Source: Actinomycetota bacterium (GTDB lineage: Bacteria; Actinomycetota; Thermoleophilia; Solirubrobacterales; Solirubrobacteraceae). From it: 64,000 nucleotides of DNA. Every line of letters starts with the position of its first letter. Positions within the stretch are counted from its first letter, which is position 1. Positions 25,194 through 32,658 of this stretch are shown piece after piece. The notes beneath the pieces were generated by a model. That model worked only from the letters and a program-made list of their open reading frames with translations, had not been told where the DNA came from and made no database searches. The translations under genes were made by a program, and so were the position numbers. The DNA lies in assembly GCA_009699865.1 (NCBI GenBank), contig WLNJ01000001.1:78214-142213 (forward strand), given 5' to 3'.

Positions 25194-26174
25194 TCAGCGG
25201 AGCAAGCCATCCGCTTCGAGAGTCTGCCTCAGGCCGGTCTCAAGTCCCCTCGGGCTATATCCAAGCTCAGCCTTGGCCTTATCGCTGCTGGCCCAGAAGG
25301 TAACCCCATCGGCACTGTCGGCGACCTCCTTGAGGTTAGGCCCGGCTCCGAGTGCTGGCCCTGCGATCCGTCCAACTGGGTTGAGCGCGCGGACTATTCC
25401 CGCTGGAACCGTCAACCGCGGAACCCTGCGGCCCAGAATCCTGGCTTCGGTAGCCACCACACCGCGCAGCGTTTCAATGTCGCCACCGAGCACATAGGAC
25501 TCACCAGGACGACCCTTGTCTAGGGCCAGCAGGATCCCGGCTGCAACATCGTCACGGTGGACAACACTTAGACCAAGGTCAGGGAACAACATCGCGGGAA
25601 GCTGCCGCTTGGCGTACTTGGTGATGACTCCACCCAAGGCGCTGTGGTCAGCCGGTCCGTAGACACCGCCGGGCTGGACAATCACAAGCGGCAGGCCAGC
25701 CTGAGCAATCCGCTCAGCCTCTAGCTGGGCGAGCACCTTGGTCTCCTCGTAACAGGACGTATAACCCTTGCCCTCATGCGTGAATGTCTCATCAACTATT
25801 AGCCCCTTGGTATCTCCGAAGGTGGCGCAGGTTGAGACATAGACAGCCTTGCCAACCCCAGCCTTTCGGGCAGCCTCTAGAACATTGACGGTTCCATCAA
25901 CGTTTGCTCGTCGCATCGGCTCCATCTCGGCCTTGCTGATCCCCACCTCATAGACCGCAGCGCAGTGGATCGCCGCGTCACACCCCTCCATTGCGCGCTC
26001 GATGGCAGCCGTGTCATCGAGGTCACCTTGAGCGATTGAAACTCCACGGCTCTTGAGTTCCATCGCCTTCTCCGGTGAGCGCACAAGCGCGACGACTTGG
26101 TCACCTCTCGCCTGCGCGAGTCGTGCGACTTCCCCGCCAATGAACCCCGTTGCTCCAGTTAAGAAGATCTTCAC
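25194..26174 (-). CDS. Extended SDR: NAD-dependent epimerase/reductase
   Basis: This 326-residue extended short-chain dehydrogenase has GATGFIGG (7-14) for NAD(P), Ser114 in VYVSTCATFG and the catalytic pair Tyr142-x3-Lys146 (CYEETK), followed by VIVQPGGVYGP. The overall pattern matches dihydroflavonol-4-reductase-like and hopanoid-associated sugar epimerase (HpnA-like) proteins, which act on nucleotide sugars or related alcohols. The active site is complete. It precedes uvrB by 46 bases on the same strand, a neighbourhood without functional hint. The substrate is unknown. Confidence 0.85.
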   Translation of the reverse strand: MKIFLTGATGFIGGEVARLAQARGDQVVALVRSPEKAMELKSRGVSIAQGDLDDTAAIERAMEGCDAAIHCAAVYEVGISKAEMEPMRRANVDGTVNVLEAARKAGVGKAVYVSTCATFGDTKGLIVDETFTHEGKGYTSCYEETKVLAQLEAERIAQAGLPLVIVQPGGVYGPADHSALGGVITKYAKRQLPAMLFPDLGLSVVHRDDVAAGILLALDKGRPGESYVLGGDIETLRGVVATEARILGRRVPRLTVPAGIVRALNPVGRIAGPALGAGPNLKEVADSADGVTFWASSDKAKAELGYSPRGLETGLRQTLEADGLLR

Positions 26175-26202
26175 GTGAGAAAACCTAGCGCCTCAACCAA
26201 CC

Positions 26203-26778
26203 TCAACGGACTGAAAGTTCCTTGGAGTACTTGGCCTCATAGTCAGACTTGGCCGACAACACGCGCTCGACATAAGCCTTGGTCTCGGGGAACGGAATCT
26301 CATCAACCCGGAGGCCGTGCCCGTCTGCTTTGGCGCTCGCGACCCACTTGTCCACATTGCCCATGCCCGCGTTGTAAGACGCGACGGCGAGAGTCGTATC
26401 ACCGTCGTACCTCTGGAGGAGATACCTCAGGTACCAAGAGCCGTAACGGATATTGACCTGCGGGTCGCCAAGATCCGTCGGAACAAAAGCTGTACCCCCG
26501 CTCTTCTTCGCAATGAACAGCGCTGTACTGGGGAGAATCTGCATTAGACCCTCGGCCCCAGCAGAGGACGGACGAGGGTTGAACTTCGTCTCGGCGTAGA
26601 TGACCGCGGCAATCAGATACGGATCAAGGTCCTTCGCGCGCGCCTGCTGTCTAACCACGCTTGCATGGTTCAACGGAAGGGTCAGCTCTCTCACCGCCCC
26701 ATTTAGCTTCGACAGTTGGCTTAGTCCGACGACACCGGTCAGCCCGAGACACAGCAGGATGAAAACGCGCCGGCTCAA
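26203..26778 (-). CDS. Lytic transglycosylase (SLT domain)
   Basis: This 191-residue exported enzyme probably cleaves peptidoglycan between MurNAc and GlcNAc, forming 1,6-anhydro ends. An uncleaved or cleaved N-terminal signal segment covers about 4-20. The SLT domain has the catalytic glutamate (Glu63, in AVIYAETKFNP) and the downstream SAGAEGLMQILP, IRYGSWYLRYLL and ASYNAGMGNV motifs. It overlaps the stop of coaE by four bases (ATGA), so both come from one message. A small SLT gene next to coaE occurs in several actinobacterial lineages. The domain assignment is firm. Confidence 0.93.
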   Translation of the reverse strand: MSRRVFILLCLGLTGVVGLSQLSKLNGAVRELTLPLNHASVVRQQARAKDLDPYLIAAVIYAETKFNPRPSSAGAEGLMQILPSTALFIAKKSGGTAFVPTDLGDPQVNIRYGSWYLRYLLQRYDGDTTLAVASYNAGMGNVDKWVASAKADGHGLRVDEIPFPETKAYVERVLSAKSDYEAKYSKELSVR

Positions 26779-27401
26779 GCCGTTATCCCAGCAACAACCT
26801 CGCTCAGCTTGCTCTCGAGCTCAACCTCAGAGCCATCGTTGAGGACAGTCCACTCAGCGCGGGATGCCTTGTCCGCCTGGGAAAACTGTCGGGCGGCACG
26901 CTCGTCGACGGCCGCATGCCCTCTCGAAGCCGCTCGCTGGGCTCGGACATCCTCATCGGTCACCACGCAAATCGTTGTGTCGAAGACCGTTTCCATTCCG
27001 CTCTCAAACAGAAGGGGTACCTCAACAACGGCGAGCAGCGGCTTTGGCGTGCTCGCCCCCAAACCTGACTGCCACTCCTGAATGCGCTGGCCAACCCGGG
27101 GCCAGATCAGCTCCTCCATCCACTGCCTGCCCGCTGGGTCGCTGAAGACCGCCGTGGCAAGCGCTTGCCTGTCTAGTACCCCTTCAGTAGCAACCGAAGG
27201 ACCGAACTTGGCAACCATCTCGCCGACAACCTCGGGCTCAGCCTGGATTTGATGGACAACCTCATCAGCAGACAGAACCGCGCAGCCGAGTCGGTTCAAT
27301 GCACGCAGGGCGGTTGATTTACCGGCTCCCATACCCCCGGTCAGTCCTACAAAAGGTATTCCGTCAGGAGTCGGAATCCGCGGCCTCGCCGGCCGGTTCA
27401 T
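26775..27401 (-). CDS. coaE: Dephospho-CoA kinase
   Basis: CoaE phosphorylates dephospho-CoA at the 3'-OH of ribose, the last step of CoA synthesis. The P-loop GGMGAGKST sits near the N-terminus. LSADEVVHQIQ and the lid region RAASRGHAAVDERAARQFSQADK follow, and the length is normal. The ATG at 27401 (208 residues) is preferred. A start at 27446 is open too, but both overlap rpsA, by 38 or 83 bases. The region between rpsA and the P-loop encodes a poorly conserved leader, so the true start could be later still. With panB and panC in the window, three CoA-pathway genes are present. Confidence 0.94.
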   Translation of the reverse strand: MNRPARPRIPTPDGIPFVGLTGGMGAGKSTALRALNRLGCAVLSADEVVHQIQAEPEVVGEMVAKFGPSVATEGVLDRQALATAVFSDPAGRQWMEELIWPRVGQRIQEWQSGLGASTPKPLLAVVEVPLLFESGMETVFDTTICVVTDEDVRAQRAASRGHAAVDERAARQFSQADKASRAEWTVLNDGSEVELESKLSEVVAGITA

Positions 27402-28833
27402 CCTCTGCGTCGGCTGCCACGTCGGCGGCCGGCGATTCTTCCTCAACTACTGGCTCCTCAGCGGGTGCCTCTGCTTCAGCTTCAGCGGGTGCCTCTGCTT
27501 CAGCTTCAGCGGGTGCCTCTGCCTCAGCTTCAGCGGGTGCCTCTGCCTCAGCTTCAGCGGGTGCCTCTGCCTCAGCAGGTGCTTCGTCGGCAGCTGCGTC
27601 GGCTTCTCCAGAAGTTGGGTCAGCAGCTGCAAGAGGATCCTCTTCGCCAAGCTCAACATCGACAACTGACGCATCAAAGTCAGCTGGTGTCTCTGCGTAG
27701 GCTTCAGGCTGTTCGGCCTCAGCGCGCTTCATGGAAAGAGAAACGCGACGACGCTCATCGTCGATCTCAAGGAACTTGACGATGACGGTCATGCCCGGCT
27801 CAACAACCTCGCGAGGGTTTTCAACATGGCGGTCGGCCAGCTCACTGATGTGAACAAGGCCCTCAACGCCATCCTGGATCTCTACGAAGGCGCCGAACTG
27901 AACGCACTTAGTGACCTTGCCTGTGGTCTCGTCGCCAACACCAAACGTGTCGACAACCTGCTGCCACGGATCGGCCTGAGTCTGCTTGAGCCCAAGGCTG
28001 ATGCGCTGACGCTCCCGGTCAATGTCAAGAACCTTGACGTTGACAAGGTCGCCGATGGCAACAACCTCACTTGGGTGATTGACATGCGACCACGAAAGCT
28101 CAGAAATATGGATCAGGCCGTCAATCCCCTCGAGGTCAACGAAAGCGCCGAACTCAACAATGTTGGAGACGGTGCCCTCAACGATCTTGCCTGGCTCGAG
28201 CCGGTCAAGGATGGTCTGACGCACTTCCTTGCGCTCCTCTTCAAGCACTGCGCGTCGAGAGAGAACAACGTTGTTGCGTGAGCGGTTGAGCTCAATGACC
28301 TTGCACTCAATTGGGTTGCCCATGAACTCGTCAAGGTTGGCCACTCGCCTGATGTCCACGAGCGATGCCGGAAGGAAGCCGCGAACGCCGAGGTCGATAA
28401 TCAGGCCGCCCTTGACAACTTCGATGACTGTTCCCTCAACTGGGGTACCAGCTTCAGCAGATTCCTCAATGCGGCGCCAAGCCTTCTCAAAGCGAGCTCG
28501 CTTACGCGAGAGAATGAGTCGGCCTTCCTGATCTTCCTTAGTGAGGACGAGGGCGTCCACCTCTTCGCCGATCTCAACTTCGCCGTGAGTGTCGACCGAC
28601 TTGCGGATCGAAAGCTCGTTGGCAGGAATGACGCCTTCGCTCTTGTAGCCGATGTCGACAAGGACTTCGTCGTTATCGATGCGTACGACCTTGCCGGAGA
28701 CAACATCGCCTTCAGCAAAGTTGGTGAGCGTTGCTTCGTAGTTGGGAACGATCTTGCCGTCGATCTCGAGGAGCAAACCGTTGCTGCCTTCGACGATCTT
28801 CGCGTTAGTTGGGATTTCAGAGGTAGTTGACAT
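27364..28833 (-). CDS. rpsA: 30S ribosomal protein S1
   Basis: S1 binds mRNA on the small subunit. The ATG at 28833 (489 residues) is supported by the conserved MSTTSEIPTNAKIVEGSNG start; upstream residues look random. Four S1 (OB-fold) domains occupy about 30-360: GDVVSGKVVRIDNDEVLVDIG, GTPVEGTVIEVVKGGLIIDLG, GKIVEGTVSNIVEFGAFVDLE and GDETTGKVTKCVQFGAFVEIQ, the last two with the HISELS signature. The rest is a long acidic, Ala/Glu/Pro-rich tail with an 8-residue repeat (see 27461). Four-domain S1 is the usual actinobacterial form. It runs into coaE. Confidence 0.97.
   Translation of the reverse strand: MSTTSEIPTNAKIVEGSNGLLLEIDGKIVPNYEATLTNFAEGDVVSGKVVRIDNDEVLVDIGYKSEGVIPANELSIRKSVDTHGEVEIGEEVDALVLTKEDQEGRLILSRKRARFEKAWRRIEESAEAGTPVEGTVIEVVKGGLIIDLGVRGFLPASLVDIRRVANLDEFMGNPIECKVIELNRSRNNVVLSRRAVLEEERKEVRQTILDRLEPGKIVEGTVSNIVEFGAFVDLEGIDGLIHISELSWSHVNHPSEVVAIGDLVNVKVLDIDRERQRISLGLKQTQADPWQQVVDTFGVGDETTGKVTKCVQFGAFVEIQDGVEGLVHISELADRHVENPREVVEPGMTVIVKFLEIDDERRRVSLSMKRAEAEQPEAYAETPADFDASVVDVELGEEDPLAAADPTSGEADAAADEAPAEAEAPAEAEAEAPAEAEAEAPAEAEAEAPAEAEAEAPAEEPVVEEESPAADVAADAEDEPAGEAADSDS
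27461..27580 (-). repeat. 24-base tandem repeat in the 3' part of rpsA (five units)
   Basis: Units beginning GCGGGTGCCTCTGC on the plus strand start at 27461, 27485, 27509, 27533 and 27557, exactly 24 bases apart, with only a few substitutions. The period is a multiple of three and encodes the 8-residue unit APAEAEAE in the S1 tail, so copy-number change would keep the frame. Confidence 0.95.
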
Positions 28834-28871
28834 TGGACGGGGAGGGTAGCGGGATCCGGCGCCCAACGAGT

Positions 28872-29795
28872 TCAGGGGCCACCTTCATGCCCGAGTGGCC
28901 ACAGGACAAGCCCGGCCCCAGCAGCCAACATCGCAACCCCTCCGAGACGGCCAACCCCGATCGTGACGACAGTTAAGTCCAATATTCCAAGGGCATCTGC
29001 CGCTATCCCAAAGAGGAGACCACCAGCGATGGTGGCGGCAGCGACCCCCGCCGCGCCGATCACAGGCACGGCCTTGAGCGTTGCCATCACATACACCGCA
29101 CCGAGCGGCCCGCCGAGCAATGCCCACCATGGGACCGGTGCCCCAGATCCCCCGTCATGTCCGAAGATCAGGACCACCGCTGAGATCACAAAGAGGTAAA
29201 GGCACCCCACGCAGGTTTGGGCAACAGCCGCCCCTAACCCCCCAACACGTAGCGCTAGGCGCGAGTTGACCGGTGGCTGAAACGCAACAAGAATGCCGGC
29301 CAGCAACGCGCAGGTAGCTGGCAGCACCTCAAGCCCCTTCGCCTCACCACCACTAATCACTGCGGTCGCCACGAGGAGGAGCGCGACGCCAAACCAGGTC
29401 CGGGCTGTCGGAACCCTTCGCCGGACACCCACAAAGCCGCGCCAGTCGATCAAGACGGCGCCAAGAAGAGTCCCGGCAACCGAGGCTGCGGCAAGACCGC
29501 CAGCCCCGAGGTCGTCAACTGTGAGGACTGCGACCAGAACATAAGTCCCGCCTATCAAGCCACCAGCAAGATCAACCAGAGAAACCCCACTCAACCGTCG
29601 CGGCAGTCCCGCCACCGAGCCAACCCCAGACACACAGACGCTCGCAATTACCAGCACCACAAGCCCACTAAGAAACGAGGACGTACTGGCGACAAGCACT
29701 CCGACGCTGTGCCCAAGCCTCCCATTGATCGGCCCCTGTAAGGCTGCCATTCCGCCCAGCACCCCGGCCGAGGCTGCTGCGCCTAGCCGAGTCAC
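28872..29795 (-). CDS. DMT superfamily transporter (YdcZ/DUF606 type)
   Basis: This 307-residue protein is almost wholly hydrophobic, with about ten membrane helices arranged as two similar halves (MAALQGPINGRLG at about 17-29 and AFQPPVNSRLALRVG at about 170-184). The repeated GxxNxRLG-type motif is characteristic of the YdcZ/DUF606 branch of the drug/metabolite transporter superfamily. The substrate is unknown. Its GTG start overlaps the stop of the acyltransferase gene (GTGA, 29792-29795), making it the last member of a coupled chain that starts at polA. Export of an acylated or glycosylated product is a possible but untested link. Confidence 0.82.
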   Translation of the reverse strand: MTRLGAAASAGVLGGMAALQGPINGRLGHSVGVLVASTSSFLSGLVVLVIASVCVSGVGSVAGLPRRLSGVSLVDLAGGLIGGTYVLVAVLTVDDLGAGGLAAASVAGTLLGAVLIDWRGFVGVRRRVPTARTWFGVALLLVATAVISGGEAKGLEVLPATCALLAGILVAFQPPVNSRLALRVGGLGAAVAQTCVGCLYLFVISAVVLIFGHDGGSGAPVPWWALLGGPLGAVYVMATLKAVPVIGAAGVAAATIAGGLLFGIAADALGILDLTVVTIGVGRLGGVAMLAAGAGLVLWPLGHEGGP

Positions 29796-31030
29796 CGGCC
29801 TTGGACTACCTGGCGACGGCGATGCGACAGCGCAATCAGGCGTTTCTCAACCAGAGTCCATGACAGCCCAGCCAGACCAATGCTCACAGCAAGTGAGACC
29901 AAGACGGCGAGCAGAACAACGGGCCATGATCCGGTCACTCCCTCTCCACCTGGCTCTGCAAGGTACCCGTGCTCACCTAGAGCCCAGTGAAGGTTGCCAG
30001 CGAGCACGGTAAGCACAGCCAAGTGCCATAGATAGAGGCCGTAAGAGATCTCGCCCACCCGGCTTAACCAGCCCGAGCCCAGGGTTCTCCCCACAAGTCC
30101 TATGCCGGGGACCGCACAGACACCGGCCAACACGAGGCCGCCCGCAACCAGAGCCCGGAGCTCGTGGTCAGTGACCGTGGCTAGACCCCAGGCCTGACTC
30201 CCAAAGCCGATCGAACCAAAGGGAGAGTTGCCGTGGACAGCGCCAATCAGTCCGTAGGCCATTAGAGCTGCCAAAGCGGGAACCCAAGGGCGCCTCGAGC
30301 AAAGGGCAAGTAGGTGGCTACTACGTTCGCCGCCCTCTCTCATCACAAGCAGTACCGCAATCAGCATCCCCAAGGCAAACTGGTCAAGGGCCGCTGGGAG
30401 TGCCGTCAACGGAACAATCGCGCCAGCCCTGTCACCGCCGTAGTGAGACACCACCATCACCTTCCATGCCACTGACGCCAAGATCAGAAGTCCAAGACCT
30501 GCAAGAACAACCCGGCCGCGGGACTTCGTGGTTGCAGCCACCCGGCTGACTATCAGAGCGAGAAGGGCCGCCCAGAATGGCAGGAAGACATAGAACGCAA
30601 CCTCCACACACAATGTCCAGGCCTGTCCGATCCCCCCGACAAAAGTCTCCAAGCGGTAGGCCTGCAGGAAGCCGAAGTAGGTAACAACCCCACCCCCAGT
30701 AAAGACCTGAGCGGTCCGACCTAGCAGTACCGCCACGAGAGGAAGCGCTAGCCAATAGGCCGGAACGATCCGAAAGAGGCGGTGCCGGCCGTAGTCCCTC
30801 GTCGAGGGGCGCTCCTCACCCTGAATCAGGCTCCTAGCGAATGGGCGGAAAAGAAGCAACCCACTAATGCAGTAGAACAGCGGAACGCCCACACTTAGGT
30901 AGTACCCGTAGTTAGTGGAGCTCAGGTGACCAGTAACAAACAGGGCGTGATAGCCGAAGATAAGAAGCGCTGCAACCGCACGGAGCGAGTCAACCAGTGG
31001 GAGCCTTGCCGACTTCGTGCCACCCCTCAC
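29792..31030 (-). CDS. Membrane acyltransferase family 3
   Basis: This 412-residue polytopic protein begins LPLVDSLRAVAALLIFGYHALF, containing the conserved R and the catalytic-type His of acyltransferase-3 proteins. PLFYCISGLLLFRPFARS and FRIVPAYWLALPLV follow, then about ten membrane helices. Members O-acylate extracytoplasmic sugars and peptidoglycan. There is no attached SGNH domain, so transfer may rely on a partner or be direct. It is locked by GTGA overlaps to the GT-C-like gene upstream (31027-31030) and the DMT transporter downstream, which argues for a shared surface-glycan modification. Confidence 0.88.
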   Translation of the reverse strand: MRGGTKSARLPLVDSLRAVAALLIFGYHALFVTGHLSSTNYGYYLSVGVPLFYCISGLLLFRPFARSLIQGEERPSTRDYGRHRLFRIVPAYWLALPLVAVLLGRTAQVFTGGGVVTYFGFLQAYRLETFVGGIGQAWTLCVEVAFYVFLPFWAALLALIVSRVAATTKSRGRVVLAGLGLLILASVAWKVMVVSHYGGDRAGAIVPLTALPAALDQFALGMLIAVLLVMREGGERSSHLLALCSRRPWVPALAALMAYGLIGAVHGNSPFGSIGFGSQAWGLATVTDHELRALVAGGLVLAGVCAVPGIGLVGRTLGSGWLSRVGEISYGLYLWHLAVLTVLAGNLHWALGEHGYLAEPGGEGVTGSWPVVLLAVLVSLAVSIGLAGLSWTLVEKRLIALSHRRRQVVQGR

Positions 31031-32658
31031 CTTGTGGGAGCTCCACTAATCCGCAGCACCGTCACACAGCCCTGCTTCCAAACAACACGAGTGAAGGGAC
31101 GAACTGTCCTGAAGAAGCCAGGTTTTGCCCTGCAGTCCTCGATGATGAACCCGCCACCCCGCCGTACAAGCAAGCTGCGAGCTTCGGCGGTGCTGAGCTG
31201 ACCTGCGAAGAGCCTGTCTAGCTGCTTCCGGCGGACAGGGGATTGAGGAGTCCAAGAGTCAGCCCCCAGCCAAGACTGCCTTCCGGTGTAGGCGGGAATG
31301 ACAGTGGCAAGATAATTCTCGGTCACGACTCCCCCCGACTCAGGGTTTTCATCCAACCAACGCAACGCGGATCGCTCATCAGCAGTCAGGAAGAAAGGCT
31401 GCAACCCAGCATTGACGGCATCGCGCATTTGCGTCACCCGGTACACCGTTCCCGGTACGACCAGAAGACCGACCAAGACCGCCGCGAGGAGCCGACCGAG
31501 CTGTTTGGTCTTGAGAGCATCCCTGAGCGCCAATACGGCCAGAATCGCAAGAGGAAACTGAATCCCCTGAACGGCATGGAACGGAAATGTGCCAAGCGGT
31601 GCGTAATAGACGAGAAGTGCGGCAATCGGCCACATCCGTAGCGCTACCGAGCCAGCAGAGCCCCAGCGGTCTCCTCCCGGCCGATAGGACCACGCGGCTG
31701 GTATCGCTAATGGGGCCAAGGTCGCGATCAGCACCCACACTGGCCACCTAGGTAGGTCATTCGCCTTGCCCGCAAGTTCCCAAGCCGGATCAGTCTTAGA
31801 CAGAACGAAGTAGTAGATCAGCGGAACCAAGGGCGCTACGAGCACCGGTAGCGCAGATTTGGCTACCGCCCCGACCGAGCGCCCATCGGACTTGAATCTG
31901 ATCGCTTCCGTAACAGCAATGGCGACCATCAGAGTGGCACCCTGCCATGGCTGAAGCCAGGCAGCGAACACCGCGCAGACGGCTGCGAGAGCGACCATCT
32001 TCTTGTTGCCATCACGACCGCGCTCCCACGCCAGCAGGCCCAGCGGGACCAGTCCGACGGCAACGGCTGAAAAGACATAACCCCAGAGGTAAGAGCCAGT
32101 CCAAGTCTCCCCCCCGGCAAAGTCAAGTTGAAACTTTGCAGCAGCCCCCGGCGCGAGGGTCCATCCTGCCAGTGCCGCTGCGGGAGCACAGTAGAAGAGG
32201 CCGATCACCATGGCAATCCGGCGGTCGGACCGCCTCGGGATATGCCGGTGAACTATTCCCGTCACCCCGAAGAACAGGGCGGCAATCGCAAATGGCTTGG
32301 CTAGGGCATAGCTGACAACCAGCCCGACTCCCAGCCGATAGGCCAGCCCGCTGAGGAGAACTCCTGGATGAACGAATGTGTAGTCAAGGGGCCCAAAGTC
32401 GTAGAGGTTGGCCGCCGCAAAGTGCTGGCTCGACTGACGCAGCCAGTTGAGGTACTGGAGTGGGTCGACAACCAGGAACCCGTCCCCTCCAGTAACTACG
32501 CCGCCTTTGACGATTGTCCGCAGGACTAGTCCGCCGAGCACAGCGAACGCGAGCAGGCCAAGGGCCGCCAAGACAAGCCACTCAAACCTGTCTCGCCGAC
32601 CCTCGGGCGTACCCTCAGCCCGGCCGTGATGGTCAGTGAGGGTCGTTGCGTCAGTCAC
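31027..32658 (-). CDS. GT-C-like polytopic membrane protein (third family member)
   Basis: This 543-residue protein has a hydrophilic N-terminus, a first membrane helix at about 28-48, then the family block VVDPLQYLNWLRQSSQHFA (Asp65) and YTFVHPGVLLSGL (93-105). Many further helices follow, then the C-terminal VIPAYTGRQSWLG with SWTP. It aligns with the protein at 332-2029 over its length (for example ILAVLALRD / VPLIYYFVLSKTDPAWELAG versus IPAVYYALLSKTDAAWKLAG). The GTG start overlaps the polA stop. Linkage to the acyltransferase-3 gene by a four-base overlap suggests that it builds or transfers the glycan that is acylated. Catalysis is inferred, not shown. Confidence 0.82.
   Translation of the reverse strand: MTDATTLTDHHGRAEGTPEGRRDRFEWLVLAALGLLAFAVLGGLVLRTIVKGGVVTGGDGFLVVDPLQYLNWLRQSSQHFAAANLYDFGPLDYTFVHPGVLLSGLAYRLGVGLVVSYALAKPFAIAALFFGVTGIVHRHIPRRSDRRIAMVIGLFYCAPAAALAGWTLAPGAAAKFQLDFAGGETWTGSYLWGYVFSAVAVGLVPLGLLAWERGRDGNKKMVALAAVCAVFAAWLQPWQGATLMVAIAVTEAIRFKSDGRSVGAVAKSALPVLVAPLVPLIYYFVLSKTDPAWELAGKANDLPRWPVWVLIATLAPLAIPAAWSYRPGGDRWGSAGSVALRMWPIAALLVYYAPLGTFPFHAVQGIQFPLAILAVLALRDALKTKQLGRLLAAVLVGLLVVPGTVYRVTQMRDAVNAGLQPFFLTADERSALRWLDENPESGGVVTENYLATVIPAYTGRQSWLGADSWTPQSPVRRKQLDRLFAGQLSTAEARSLLVRRGGGFIIEDCRAKPGFFRTVRPFTRVVWKQGCVTVLRISGAPTR

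Noticed and set aside
27461..27580. CRISPR-like array
   Set aside because: Units are contiguous, without spacers, and in frame within rpsA.
27299..27700. Plus-strand Ala/Ser-repeat open frame and its companions over the rpsA repeat
   Set aside because: Low-complexity translations of the 24-base repeats; rpsA in the other direction is the real gene.
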